This document shows, one piece after another, positions 25,440 to 33,936 of a DNA stretch of 64,000 bases (position 1 is the first letter of the stretch; the number at the start of each line of letters is the position of its first letter). The stretch comes from Halomonas huangheensis (GTDB lineage: Bacteria > Pseudomonadota > Gammaproteobacteria > Pseudomonadales > Halomonadaceae): assembly GCF_001431725.1 (NCBI RefSeq), contig NZ_CP013106.1, positions 4,030,001-4,094,000 of the forward strand, given 5' to 3'. A program made the position numbers and the translations under genes. The notes beneath the pieces were generated by a model. The model was not told the DNA's origin. It made no database searches and saw only the letters and a program-made list of their open reading frames with translations.

Positions 25440-25487
25440 GATCTGTAGATGCGACAATCTGTAAACATAACAACCTGTAAACATAAC
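25440..25487. repeat. Tandem repeat, three 16-base units
   Basis: GATCTGTAGATGCGAC, AATCTGTAAACATAAC and AACCTGTAAACATAAC lie between convergent genes, abutting the terminator hairpin at 25485-25514. Confidence 0.85.
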
Positions 25488-25514
25488 AACGCGAGGCACA
25501 GGCCTCGCGTTGTT
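25485..25514. terminator. Terminator between the DUF349 gene and phaB
   Basis: AACAACGCGAGG and CCTCGCGTTGTT form a perfect 12-bp stem around CACAGG, followed on the plus strand by GTTGATC. It probably serves both convergent genes. Confidence 0.7.
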
Positions 25515-25558
25515 GTTGATCGCCCTCAATATGAGAACAGCAGGAATACCAGGGGCAA

Positions 25559-26305
25559 TCAGCCCATGAACTGACCGCCATTGATATCGATATTGGCGCC
25601 GGTAATGAAACCATTCTCCCGGTCAGCGAGGAAGGCAACCAGACGCGCGATTTCTTCTGGAGTCCCATAACGCTTCATGGGGATCGTCTCACGAATCGCG
25701 TCACGCACCTTCTCTGGAATCTTCATGATCATGTCGGTGGCAATATAGCCTGGCGATATTGTATTGACCGTGATCCCCTTGGTTGCCGTCTCCTGAGCCA
25801 ACGCCATGGTCAGGCCATGCATCCCGGCCTTGGCCGCCGAGTAGTTGACCTGGCCAAACTGCCCCTTGCGACCGTTGATGGACGATATGTTGATGATGCG
25901 ACCATAGCTGCCCTCGAGCATGCTCTCGATGACACTCCGGCAGGTGTTGAAGACACTATTCAGGTTGGTATCGATAACCTCGTTCCACTGGTCCGAAGTC
26001 ATCTTCTTCAAGGTACCGTCACGCGTGATCCCTGCACAATTGACCAGTACCGAGATGGAACCGTACTTCTCCTGCGCTTCCTTCACTCCATTCTGACAAG
26101 CCTCAAAACTGGTGAGATCCACTCCCAGGACATCGATGTTGTCATAACCATCCGCACGCTGGGTTTCCAACCACGCCCTGGCCTTATCTGGGTTGTTGTA
26201 ACCAGCAAGCACCTGATACCCCGCATCTGCCAATCCACGGCAGATGGCAGTTCCGATGCCCCCGGTTCCACCGGTTACCCAAGCAACAGCCTTCTGTTGA
26301 GTCAT
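25559..26305 (-). CDS. phaB: Acetoacetyl-CoA reductase (PHB synthesis)
   Basis: It reduces acetoacetyl-CoA to (R)-3-hydroxybutyryl-CoA with NADPH, feeding polyhydroxybutyrate synthesis. The 248-residue SDR has TGGTGGIGTAICRGLADAGY, the NCAGITRDGTLKKM motif with Asn, Ser in ISSINGRKGQFGQ, and catalytic YSAAK. The stretch GITRDGTLKKMTSDQWNEVI is typical of PhaB. GGGAGG precedes the ATG. The other pha genes are not in this window. Confidence 0.94.
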   Translation of the reverse strand: MTQQKAVAWVTGGTGGIGTAICRGLADAGYQVLAGYNNPDKARAWLETQRADGYDNIDVLGVDLTSFEACQNGVKEAQEKYGSISVLVNCAGITRDGTLKKMTSDQWNEVIDTNLNSVFNTCRSVIESMLEGSYGRIINISSINGRKGQFGQVNYSAAKAGMHGLTMALAQETATKGITVNTISPGYIATDMIMKIPEKVRDAIRETIPMKRYGTPEEIARLVAFLADRENGFITGANIDINGGQFMG

Positions 26306-26572
26306 TAACGACCTCCCTGATTGTCATTCTGGCGCCACTACAGATGTCGTACTGAAGACGGCACTGATTATTACTGACCTGTACACCACCTGACCGCCTG
26401 GCAGTCATTGGCACAATCCATGCTGCCGCATACTTCCCATGATGCCGCATGCTTCTGAAAGCCCTGTGACAACCTACCCAACGCCCCACAACGGGATGAG
26501 TACCTGCCCACACATTCAGTATGGACCACAGAGCAAAGAAGCTACGAATGTTCGCATCGTTTGCGCACAGGG
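26306..26572. other. Spacer between phaB and the tRNA promoter
   Basis: No convincing reading frame, hairpin or repeat was found. It should hold the phaB promoter on the minus strand, but no clear boxes were assigned. Confidence 0.5.
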
Positions 26573-26600
26573 TTGACATCCTCGCCAAAAGTCGTAGAAT
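26573..26600 (+). promoter_or_regulatory. Sigma-70 promoter of the initiator tRNA
   Basis: TTGACA at 26573-26578 and TAGAAT at 26595-26600 are 16 bases apart. The following ACGCCCC is a GC-rich discriminator of the type seen in stringently controlled stable-RNA promoters. Confidence 0.85.
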
Positions 26601-26614
26601 ACGCCCCACGTTGA

Positions 26615-26691
<77 letters not shown>

Positions 26692-26698
26692 TCTTTTT

Positions 26699-26734
26699 AA
26701 ATGGGGCATCCTTTCGAGGGTGCCCCATTTTTTT
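26699..26734 (+). terminator. Intrinsic terminator of the tRNA gene
   Basis: AAATGGGGCA and TGCCCCATTT form a 10-bp stem, with an inner CCT/AGG pairing in the loop, followed by a run of T. It begins 8 bases after the tRNA end. Confidence 0.92.
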
Positions 26735-26974
26735 GGCTGCTGTTCCAGCCTACCCTCATCGAGCCGCACTTTGAACCGCTCCATCAGCCTCCACGTATGC
26801 ATAGAGGTGTTGAAGTAGGTCCCCCTCTGGCTGCACTATCCTGCAGCATTGATTGCTGAACAACCTTCAACTGAAGACAGCGTGGCTGCATCTCCGGGAT
26901 ATCGCGCTCCAGACTTGAAGTCACCGCCCAGCGCCCACATCCTTGCCTCATACACTTCGCAGAAGGCTTCACCC

Positions 26975-27919
26975 ATGTCCATTGTCGACCCTCGCACCGG
27001 TCAGCCCATCAGTACCACTTCGGAAGCCGAGGCACCGCCCCAGTCACAGCAATCGCAACAGGCACCCGCCGACAGTGACCTGATCTTTGATGTGGATCGC
27101 AGCAATATCCAGCAGGTGCTGGAATTATCGATGCGAATTCCTGTGGTTCTGGACTGCTGGGCGCCGTGGTGCGAACCCTGCAAGAACCTGATGCCGATAC
27201 TGGAAAAGCTGACACGCGAATATCGCGGCACCTTCCTGCTGGCAAAGCTCAATATCGACGACAATCAGGATATCGCTGCTCAGCTTGGTGTACGTTCTGT
27301 GCCCGATGTAAAACTGATCAGCCAGGGCGGCCTCGTCGACCAGTTCCAGGGCGTGCTGCCCGAAAAGGAAATCCGTGAGTGGCTGGGACGTTACTTCCCG
27401 GCGCCCGAAGACGCTCCGGCCACCCCCGAGGAACTCGCCGAACAGGCATTGGCCAACGGCGATGCCGATGCCGCCATTGAGATCTACCAGCAACTGGTAC
27501 AGCAGTATCCTGATCACTACGCCTACCAGATTCAGCTGGCTCAAACTCTGGTCGCGGCCCAGCGCAATGACGAAGCCAAAGGACTGCTCGATGCCCTGCC
27601 GCCGGAAGAGCGCGATGCGCCAGCAGCCCGTGGTGTGCGCGCCAGTATCGAGTTCAGTGAGGAAGCGCCTGACCAGCAGGCACTGACCGCATTGGAAGGC
27701 CGTGACGACAGCGAAGCCAACTACCTACGCGCACTGCGCCAGGTCGCCGACGGCAATTATGAAGATGGTCTGCAGATGCTACTGGCGGTGATGAAGAGCG
27801 ATCGCACCTACGGTGACGACCTCGCACGCAAGACATTGCTGCGAGTATTCGATGCACTTGGCGCCGATCACCCACTGACCGTGGATTATCGACGCAAGCT
27901 GTTTGCATTGTTGTACTGA
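26975..27919 (+). CDS. cnoX: CnoX-like thioredoxin-TPR chaperedoxin (YbbN family)
   Basis: CnoX protects proteins from over-oxidation and passes clients to GroEL/DnaK. The 314 residues hold a thioredoxin domain (about 35-140) with CWAPWCEPC, cysteines 66 and 69, followed by TPR-like helices (AEQALANGDADAAIEIYQQL onward). E. coli CnoX has lost the first cysteine; this protein keeps an intact CxxC and may be redox-active. The ATG at 26975 has AAGG 8 bases upstream. A Gln/Ala/Pro-rich N-terminal stretch precedes the domain. Confidence 0.9.
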   Translation: MSIVDPRTGQPISTTSEAEAPPQSQQSQQAPADSDLIFDVDRSNIQQVLELSMRIPVVLDCWAPWCEPCKNLMPILEKLTREYRGTFLLAKLNIDDNQDIAAQLGVRSVPDVKLISQGGLVDQFQGVLPEKEIREWLGRYFPAPEDAPATPEELAEQALANGDADAAIEIYQQLVQQYPDHYAYQIQLAQTLVAAQRNDEAKGLLDALPPEERDAPAARGVRASIEFSEEAPDQQALTALEGRDDSEANYLRALRQVADGNYEDGLQMLLAVMKSDRTYGDDLARKTLLRVFDALGADHPLTVDYRRKLFALLY

Positions 27920-27933
27920 TTCTCCGCAGCGGC

Positions 27934-27964
27934 GTGCCCCGAGATACCTCCCTTCTCGGGGCAC
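27934..27964. terminator. Terminator between cnoX and patB
   Basis: GTGCCCCGAGA and TCTCGGGGCAC make an 11-bp perfect stem with a 9-base loop. A long pyrimidine stretch follows on the plus strand. It lies between convergent genes. Confidence 0.8.
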
Positions 27965-28008
27965 ACCACCTCTCTCTTACCTCTCACTTCTCACTTCTTA
28001 TTTCTTAC
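27965..28008. repeat. Pyrimidine-rich stretch with CTCACTTCT repeats
   Basis: CTCTCTTACCTCTCACTTCT is followed by further CTCACTTCTTATTTCTTACC units. Related text, ACCTCTCACCTCTGACCTC, occurs at about 46771-46790. No function is evident. Confidence 0.5.
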
Positions 28009-29201
28009 CTCTTCAACACCCTATCCATCCGCTGGAGCGCCTGCTCCAGCTGCTGCGCAGTGGTGCCAAAGTTGAGCCGGGCGAAGCCCGGCCAGCCGAA
28101 ATCAGCACCATCCGACAACGCCACTCCAGTCTGCTCCAACAGCGCTGCGGCCGGAGACTTCGCGTCCCCCAGTCTCGATTGACGCAGATCCAGCCACGCC
28201 AGATAGGTCGACTGTGGTGCTGCAAGCGTCACCCCCGACCAACCGGCAACCCGCTCCACCAGCCTGCCGCGGTGCTCACGCAGTACCTCGAGCAACGCCT
28301 GGCGCCAAGGCTCACCTGTGCGAAATGCAGCTTCAGCCGCCACCAGTCCCAACACATTGCCATCCGGCATCAGTCCCTTTGCGGTCTCGGCGAAGCGACG
28401 CCGAAGTGACGAATCGGAAATGATCGCGCAGGCCGCGGTCAAACCCGCGAGATTGAAGGTCTTGGAGGGCGCCCAGAGCATTACCGTACGCGCCGCAAGT
28501 TGCGGAAAGGCCATAGCCAGCGGCACATGACGCGCGCCTTCATCGAGCAGCAGATCACAGTGCAGCTCATCCGAGACCACGATCAGGTCGTGACGCTCTA
28601 CAAAAGCAGCAAGTTGCTCCAGCTCTGCATGGCTCCACTGGCGACCGGTGGGGTTATGTGGGTGACACCACAGCAACAGGCGGGTACGCTCGGTCACTGC
28701 CGCTTCGAGTGCGGCTATATCCAACGTCCATTGCCCGTTTTCATCCTTGGGGGAGGTCAACGCGGCCTGCTGCATCTCGCGCCCGGTACGACGGGCGACT
28801 TGCAGAAAGGGTGGATAGATGGGTGTTACGGTCATGACGCCGTCACCGGGCTGAGTGAAGGCCAGGCTGGCTAGATGCAGAGCGGGAACGACACCAGGCA
28901 ACCAGTGCTGCCACTCTGCCTGCATTGCCCAGCCATAGCGACTGACGCTCCAGTCACACAGCGCCTCTCGCAGTGAATCCGGCACCAGCCCATAGCCATA
29001 GACACCATGTTCGACTCTGGCCTGAAGCGCCGCGATCACCTCCGGTGGCGAACGAAAGTCCATATCTGCCACCCACAGCGGCAGCACCTCTTCGTCATAG
29101 CGATGCCACTTCTGTGATGGCCAGCTGGAACAGGCGGCGGTCATTTCGGAAGGCAAACGGGGCTGCCGACGATCGATCGGCGTGGCAAAATCGAAGTTCA
29201 T
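28005..29201 (-). CDS. patB: PLP-dependent C-S lyase/aminotransferase, MalY/PatB family
   Basis: Family members cleave cystathionine and related beta C-S bonds to pyruvate, ammonia and thiol. The 398-residue fold-type I enzyme has LWVADMDFRSPPEVI, HNPTGRQW, VSDELHCDLLL, and the PLP lysine in APSKTFNLAGL. The ATG at 29201 has GGGAG 6 bases upstream. It stands alone, convergent with cnoX. Substrate preference within the family is not visible. Confidence 0.92.
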   Translation of the reverse strand: MNFDFATPIDRRQPRLPSEMTAACSSWPSQKWHRYDEEVLPLWVADMDFRSPPEVIAALQARVEHGVYGYGLVPDSLREALCDWSVSRYGWAMQAEWQHWLPGVVPALHLASLAFTQPGDGVMTVTPIYPPFLQVARRTGREMQQAALTSPKDENGQWTLDIAALEAAVTERTRLLLWCHPHNPTGRQWSHAELEQLAAFVERHDLIVVSDELHCDLLLDEGARHVPLAMAFPQLAARTVMLWAPSKTFNLAGLTAACAIISDSSLRRRFAETAKGLMPDGNVLGLVAAEAAFRTGEPWRQALLEVLREHRGRLVERVAGWSGVTLAAPQSTYLAWLDLRQSRLGDAKSPAAALLEQTGVALSDGADFGWPGFARLNFGTTAQQLEQALQRMDRVLKR

Positions 29202-29356
29202 GGACGTCTCCCTGACAAATTCACTGCAACACCATACTCGCGCCGGACACCAAGCCGTATCACAATGCAGGACGAAGCCATGCGAGAAGCCGAGCAACGT
29301 AAAGCACGTGAAGAACCCAATCCTATGAAAAACGAAGCAATGTGCAGAACCAGATC

Positions 29357-29797
29357 ATGACAAGCACCATGCCGCAAGATGGCTTCTACGCCAAGGTCTG
29401 CCGAGGAATGCCGGCACTGATCCAACAGTGGCTGACCCTCGGAAGAGGCGATGCTGATCAACTGGCACTGATTCTTGCCGAGACCGCACGAGTCGCTGGA
29501 CTTGGTGATCCCGGTGAGACTCCCAGCGGCCAGCAGTTGCAATGCTGGGCGGAGGGCGACGATCTACCGCCACATTGGGCCATGCGTACCGCACTGTTCC
29601 TGCTGGTCCAGATGCCGGCCCGCCCCACACCAGAGTCCGACAACGAAGCCAGTGCCTGGGCCTACTGCTGGTTGCGCAATCGCGACTTCAGCAATCGCGA
29701 GGAGGCACTGAACGCTCTGCCGGACCATCTGCGCGTAAAATTGAGCCATGCGATTACCGCAGCCTGGGCAGATAGGCAGGGGTTACGTCTGGTCTGA
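29357..29797 (+). CDS. Hypothetical protein, about 146 residues
   Basis: I do not recognise this family. The protein is soluble and mildly acidic, with LIQQWLTLGRGDADQLALIL and WAYCWLRNRDFSNREEAL as likely helices and several Trp residues. Codon use resembles its neighbours and the frame is open throughout. The start is uncertain: ATG at 29357 or GTG at 29342, neither with a clear ribosome site. It lies divergent from patB and just upstream of a membrane-protein gene. Confidence 0.6.
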   Translation: MTSTMPQDGFYAKVCRGMPALIQQWLTLGRGDADQLALILAETARVAGLGDPGETPSGQQLQCWAEGDDLPPHWAMRTALFLLVQMPARPTPESDNEASAWAYCWLRNRDFSNREEALNALPDHLRVKLSHAITAAWADRQGLRLV

Positions 29798-29891
29798 AGG
29801 CAGCCCCTGGCCCACTCGCAGCCAACACCGACAACTCGGATAGTAGCGCTTCGTCAGTAACAACGACTCTGGAACACAAGGAAACCTGAGC

Positions 29892-30713
29892 ATGGAAGTC
29901 CCTCTGTCATGGCAACTGGCGAAGTTACTGGTTTCCATCGGAATGGTGCTTGGCCTCTCGGTGATCGCCGAACGCGTCAGCACCCGTGTTGCTGGCTTGC
30001 TGGCGGGTTATCCGCTGGGTACTGCAATCGCCTTGTTCTTTATCGGTCTCGAACTCTCGCCACAGTTCGCCGCCGATAGTGCGGTACATACACTGGCCGG
30101 CTTCACCGCCACCCTGGCGTTCGGTGGTGGTTATCTGGTCGGTGGGCGTCGTGATGGGCTGGCCGGCATTGTTCGCGGCACGGCATTGGGATTGCTGGCC
30201 TGGCTGGCGACCAGTCTGATACTGACAACATTCGACTTTACCCGTATCAGCGGAACCTTGACGACACTGGCGGCCATCGTCCTGTTCAGTTGGCTGTATC
30301 GTCGTGTCCCGGAGACCAGGGCCACGCCGCGCGGCGGTTTTTCCTGGTCGGCACTGGCGCTACGTGCCGGGCTGGCAGCAGGGATCATCTTCCTGATCAC
30401 CGGCCTCGCGCACGTTGTACCCTCGGCATGGGCTGGCGTCATGGCCGCCTTCCCGGTCACCATGTATCCGTTTCTGGTGATCCTTCATCTCGTCCAGGGC
30501 GCGGCACCGGTAGCCACTGTCATCAAACACTACCCTCTCGGACTCGGCTCACTGCTGTGCTATGCGTTGGTCGTATCGTTGACCTACGCCAGCCTCGGCC
30601 TGTGGCTCGGCACTCTGCTGGGATTTGCTGCCGCCACCCTGTGGTTGCTGCTGTGGACGCGCTTTCAGCAATGGTGGCACCAACGCCGAGTATCGGCTCC
30701 CGAGACACCATGA
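29892..30713 (+). CDS. Polytopic inner-membrane protein of unknown function
   Basis: The 273 residues have about eight hydrophobic segments. Two stretches resemble each other, VAGLLAGYPLGTAIALFF (about 33-50) and WAGVMAAFPVTMYPFLVI (about 178-195), which suggests an internal duplication as in many transporters. It carries no recognisable family motif beyond a loose resemblance to small GlpM-like proteins. The start ATG is clean, with AAGGAAACC upstream. It lies just before a thioesterase gene on the same strand. Confidence 0.7.
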   Translation: MEVPLSWQLAKLLVSIGMVLGLSVIAERVSTRVAGLLAGYPLGTAIALFFIGLELSPQFAADSAVHTLAGFTATLAFGGGYLVGGRRDGLAGIVRGTALGLLAWLATSLILTTFDFTRISGTLTTLAAIVLFSWLYRRVPETRATPRGGFSWSALALRAGLAAGIIFLITGLAHVVPSAWAGVMAAFPVTMYPFLVILHLVQGAAPVATVIKHYPLGLGSLLCYALVVSLTYASLGLWLGTLLGFAAATLWLLLWTRFQQWWHQRRVSAPETP

Positions 30714-30806
30714 AACATCACGGGTAGCGGACTTGACCAAGCGCTTGCTAGAGGCAATGCTGTGATCCTGATCCGTCACCCTTCTGTGTCAGAGAGGTCC
30801 TGTCAG

Positions 30807-31211
30807 ATGCTGACGCGCACTATCGAGCCCGCGTTCTACGATACCGATGCCCTGGGCCACATCAATAATACTCGCCTGCCCGCCTGGTTTGAGCTGGCAC
30901 GTAATGACCTGTTTCGACTGTTCACCCCGGACCTCGATCCGCGTAAATGGCAGTTGATCATGGCGCGCCTTGAAGTCGACTTTCATGCCGAACTCCACTA
31001 CGGCGCAGATGTCGAGATCCGCACCTGGCTATCGCGCCTTGGCAACAGTTCTTTCACCGTGACCCAGCAGGCTTGGCAAAAGGGCCGCCTGACCAATACC
31101 GGGCATACGGTACTGGTCAACTTCGATCACGAACGCAAGGCCGCCAGACCCATCCAGGGCGCCCTGCGCGAGGTTCTCGAAACGCACCTTCACGAGACAG
31201 AGAACGCATGA
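30807..31211 (+). CDS. Acyl-CoA thioesterase, hotdog 4HBT family
   Basis: A 134-residue single-domain hotdog protein. The N-terminus TIEPAFYDTDALGHINNTRL carries the YbgC-type D-x-x-G-H-x-N active-site motif, with the Asp and His-Asn typical of 4-hydroxybenzoyl-CoA thioesterase-like enzymes that hydrolyse acyl-CoAs. The ATG at 30807 follows GAGAGG. Its stop overlaps the next start (ATGA), so it is coupled to ybaK. Confidence 0.87.
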   Translation: MLTRTIEPAFYDTDALGHINNTRLPAWFELARNDLFRLFTPDLDPRKWQLIMARLEVDFHAELHYGADVEIRTWLSRLGNSSFTVTQQAWQKGRLTNTGHTVLVNFDHERKAARPIQGALREVLETHLHETENA

Positions 31212-31675
31212 CCCCCGCGATCAAAGCGCTGGAGAAGGCCCGAATCAGCTTCCATGTCACCAGTTACGAGCATGACCCACGCTCCCCGGCCTATGGCGAG
31301 GAGGCTGCGCAAGCTCTTGGCCTATCAAGCGATGAAGTCTTCAAGACCCTCATGGCTCAGCTGGATGGTGAGCAGTTGGTAGTGGCGATTGTCCCGGTTT
31401 CCCGGCAACTTGATCTCAAGGCATTGGCGCGCGCCGCCGGGGCTCGCAAGGCAGCCATGGCCACCACTGAGGAAGCCGAACGCGCCACGGGCTATATCGT
31501 TGGCGGCATCAGTCCGTTGGGCCAGAAGAAGCGTCTGGCGACCTTCATCGATACCCGTTGTGAGTCGCTGGAAACGATCCATGTCAGTGGCGGCCGACGT
31601 GGTCTCGAATTGAGTCTGGCACCCGGCGATCTGGTCGAGCAGACGCAGGCAATCGTCGCCCCCATAGCGCGCTGA
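31208..31675 (+). CDS. ybaK: Cys-tRNA(Pro) deacylase YbaK
   Basis: YbaK clears Cys mischarged on tRNA-Pro. The 155 residues match the family: HDPRSPAYGEEAAQALG, the catalytic-pocket Lys region VFKTLMAQLDG, and GYIVGGISPLGQKKRLATFID. The ATG overlaps the thioesterase stop. Confidence 0.93.
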   Translation: MTPAIKALEKARISFHVTSYEHDPRSPAYGEEAAQALGLSSDEVFKTLMAQLDGEQLVVAIVPVSRQLDLKALARAAGARKAAMATTEEAERATGYIVGGISPLGQKKRLATFIDTRCESLETIHVSGGRRGLELSLAPGDLVEQTQAIVAPIAR

Positions 31676-31990
31676 CACACTGTACCGCTGCGCAACCATC
31701 AACATGATGGCTATACCCTGCGGGCTTCGATATCCGCCCTTCGAGACCTTGCAGTTGCGACCTGTGGGTCGGCGAATTACTGTATGGCGGACTCATGTCT
31801 CGAATCGGGAACAGTTCAAGGCGCTTCGCATAAGGTGCCTGCTGTCGGAGGCCTCCACTGCTGCCGATCAAACACAGCTGAAGATCCATTTGTCAGCGGA
31901 TGTCGCAATGAAACATGACGCAAGGAAAGACCCGCCCTCGGCTGACCAGACGGCGGTGCCAGGCAATTACCATCAACAAGGACGATGACC
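31676..31990. other. Spacer upstream of the M48 lipoprotein gene
   Basis: These 315 bases contain an open frame (31704-31988) that I judge non-coding: Arg/Pro/Thr-rich, no family resemblance and no ribosome site. No hairpin or repeat stood out. Confidence 0.5.
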
Positions 31991-32749
31991 ATGCAATTTC
32001 GCGCAACGATGATCGCCGCTGCCCTGTGCAGCACTACCTTCCTCGCCGGCTGTGAAGGAATGTCAACCGACGCCATGATGCAAAGTGGCATGACCGCCTA
32101 TACTGCCGCCACTCTGAGCGATGAGGATGTCAAAAGCCTGTCGGAACAATCCTGCGCCCAGATGGACTCCGAAGCTCAAATTGCCGGCCCGGACTCCGTC
32201 TATAGTCAGCGCCTGGCGACCATTGCCGGTCACCTTGGCAGTGAGATCGATGGCACCCCAGTCAACTACAAGGTCTACCTTGCCGATGAACCCAACGCCT
32301 GGGCCATGGCCAATGGTTGCGTGCGCGTCTACAGCGGCCTGATGGACATGATGAACGACAACGAGGTCGAAGGCGTACTGGGTCATGAGTTGGGCCACGT
32401 TGCCTTGGGTCACAGCAAGAAGGCCATGCAAACAGCCTATATGACCTCTGCGGCACGTGAAGCCGCAGCGGCCAGCGGCAACGCCATTGCCTCAGGGATC
32501 AGCACCTCTCAACTGGGCGATCTGGGTGAAAAATTCATCAACGCACAGTTCTCCCAGAGTCAGGAAACAGCCGCGGACAACTTCTCCTTCGATCTACTCG
32601 GTCAGCGGGGCCTTCCTCGTGAAGGGCTGATAACGGCGTTCGAGAAGCTGGCCAGTCTCGATGGCGGTGAAAGCAGCATGCTTTCCTCGCACCCGGGCTC
32701 ATCAGAGCGTGCCGAGAACATCCGTACTCGCCTCAACGAAGCACAGTAA
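31991..32749 (+). CDS. M48 family metalloprotease lipoprotein (LoiP/YggG-like)
   Basis: A 252-residue envelope protease. The signal ends at the lipobox LAGC (Cys about 21). The zinc motif HELGH (in GVLGHELGHVALGH) and the third ligand Glu in SQETAADNFSFDLL are present, and SSHPGSSERAENI is the usual end of the domain. The ATG at 31991 lies 8 bases after AAGGA. E. coli LoiP acts with BepA in outer-membrane quality control; the same role is inferred here. Confidence 0.9.
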   Translation: MQFRATMIAAALCSTTFLAGCEGMSTDAMMQSGMTAYTAATLSDEDVKSLSEQSCAQMDSEAQIAGPDSVYSQRLATIAGHLGSEIDGTPVNYKVYLADEPNAWAMANGCVRVYSGLMDMMNDNEVEGVLGHELGHVALGHSKKAMQTAYMTSAAREAAAASGNAIASGISTSQLGDLGEKFINAQFSQSQETAADNFSFDLLGQRGLPREGLITAFEKLASLDGGESSMLSSHPGSSERAENIRTRLNEAQ

Positions 32750-32763
32750 TCGTCCAAGTCCCT

Positions 32764-32790
32764 CAGTCCCGGGTATGACGCCCGGGACTG
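32764..32790 (+). terminator. Hairpin after the M48 gene
   Basis: CAGTCCCGGG and CCCGGGACTG form a perfect 10-bp stem around TATGACG, 15 bases after the stop. No T run follows. The rest of the 300-base gap up to 33049 shows no gene. Confidence 0.55.
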
Positions 32791-33049
32791 GCGTGCCCAT
32801 TATCCATTACCACTGCTACCCCCAATTTCAACTCCCCCCACGTCGCTCTCACTGCGGTGGATAAAACAGCTCCCTTCTTGCCTTGCGCTGCTCTGCACCG
32901 CTGTGTTGTGCACTAACCATGTCCTGCACCCATAAGGTGCCGTACAATTTACCTACTGAAGAGCTCCGGATGCCGGGGAGCAACAGAGATTTGAGCACAG
33001 AGTGCCTTCCGTGTTTTCCTGAGTCGCTGCCGTCAGGAGGACTGCTGCC

Positions 33050-33376
33050 ATGGCCATACGCTATACCCAATGGCTCGACCCCGATGCCGAAACACTGCAC
33101 CGCAGCGCCGAGGCAGCATTGGAGGCGTGGTTTTTCGAGCGCTTCGCCGACTATCCCCATATCCGCTTGTTCGGTGCTGACCCCTACGATTATGATGCCC
33201 CGTTCAATCGACTCTATGACGTCCTGATCGCACGTGCCGCGGAATATATCGAGCGCGAACAGGCCTACGTCGCCACCCCCGAGCAGTTGAGTCGCGCCTT
33301 CTACCGCGCCGTGGCACGCTCGACCAAATTTGTAAGAGACAACCCCGATGGTGATCCGCCCAGAAACGACTCCTGA
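33050..33376 (+). CDS. Hypothetical protein upstream of DUF501
   Basis: A 108-residue soluble, acidic and aromatic-rich protein, starting MAIRYTQWLDPDAETLHRSA, with AGGA upstream. I do not recognise the family. It overlaps the following DUF501 gene by 29 bases, so the two are co-translated and probably functionally linked. Confidence 0.7.
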   Translation: MAIRYTQWLDPDAETLHRSAEAALEAWFFERFADYPHIRLFGADPYDYDAPFNRLYDVLIARAAEYIEREQAYVATPEQLSRAFYRAVARSTKFVRDNPDGDPPRNDS

Positions 33377-33869
33377 TGCCCAGCAGTTGGAGATCATTGC
33401 CCAGCAACTCGGGCGCGCGCCGCGTGGTATCGAGGCGTTGGCGGCAACCGATGGCAATGGCACGCCACTGGTGCTGCGTATGGCGCCGATTGTCGATGAC
33501 AAGCCATTTCCCACCCTGTACTGGCTCAGCTCCGAACTGCTGAAGGTCGAGCTGTCGCGTATCGAGGCCGCTGGCGTAATCAAGTCACTGGAGGCGCGAG
33601 TTCAGGAGGATGACGACTTCCGCAGCGCCTATCACGCCAGCCACCAGGACTACATCAATACCCGCTGGAGGCTGATGAGCGAAGCCCAACGCAGTGAAGT
33701 CGAGCGCCTTGGCTACGAGGGCATTATGCGCGAGCGTGGCATCGGCGGCATCGCCAATCATGACCAGATCCGTTGCCTGCACACCCAATACGCCCACCAC
33801 CTGTGTGGCAACAATGTAATCGGCCAGTGGCTGGACGAGCATTACGGCATCATCGACCTGTTGCCCTGA
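33348..33869 (+). CDS. DUF501 protein
   Basis: The 173 residues match the DUF501 pattern: IIAQQLGRAPRGIEALAATD, TLYWLSSELLKVELSRIEAAG, RGIGGIANHDQIRCLHTQYA and HHLCGNNVIGQWLDE. Conserved His, Cys and Asn residues in the C-terminal half could bind a metal or act catalytically. The function is unknown. It overlaps the gene before it. Confidence 0.87.
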   Translation: MVIRPETTPDAQQLEIIAQQLGRAPRGIEALAATDGNGTPLVLRMAPIVDDKPFPTLYWLSSELLKVELSRIEAAGVIKSLEARVQEDDDFRSAYHASHQDYINTRWRLMSEAQRSEVERLGYEGIMRERGIGGIANHDQIRCLHTQYAHHLCGNNVIGQWLDEHYGIIDLLP

Positions 33870-33936
33870 CCCCAGCGGCATCACGGTCGAGAACCACAGG
33901 AACAGGAATTTCCGACATTCTGCACAGGAGAACCTC

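Noticed and set aside
31704..31988. Open frame of 94 codons ending just before the M48 lipoprotein gene
   Set aside because: No start signal or family resemblance; composition looks like spacer DNA.
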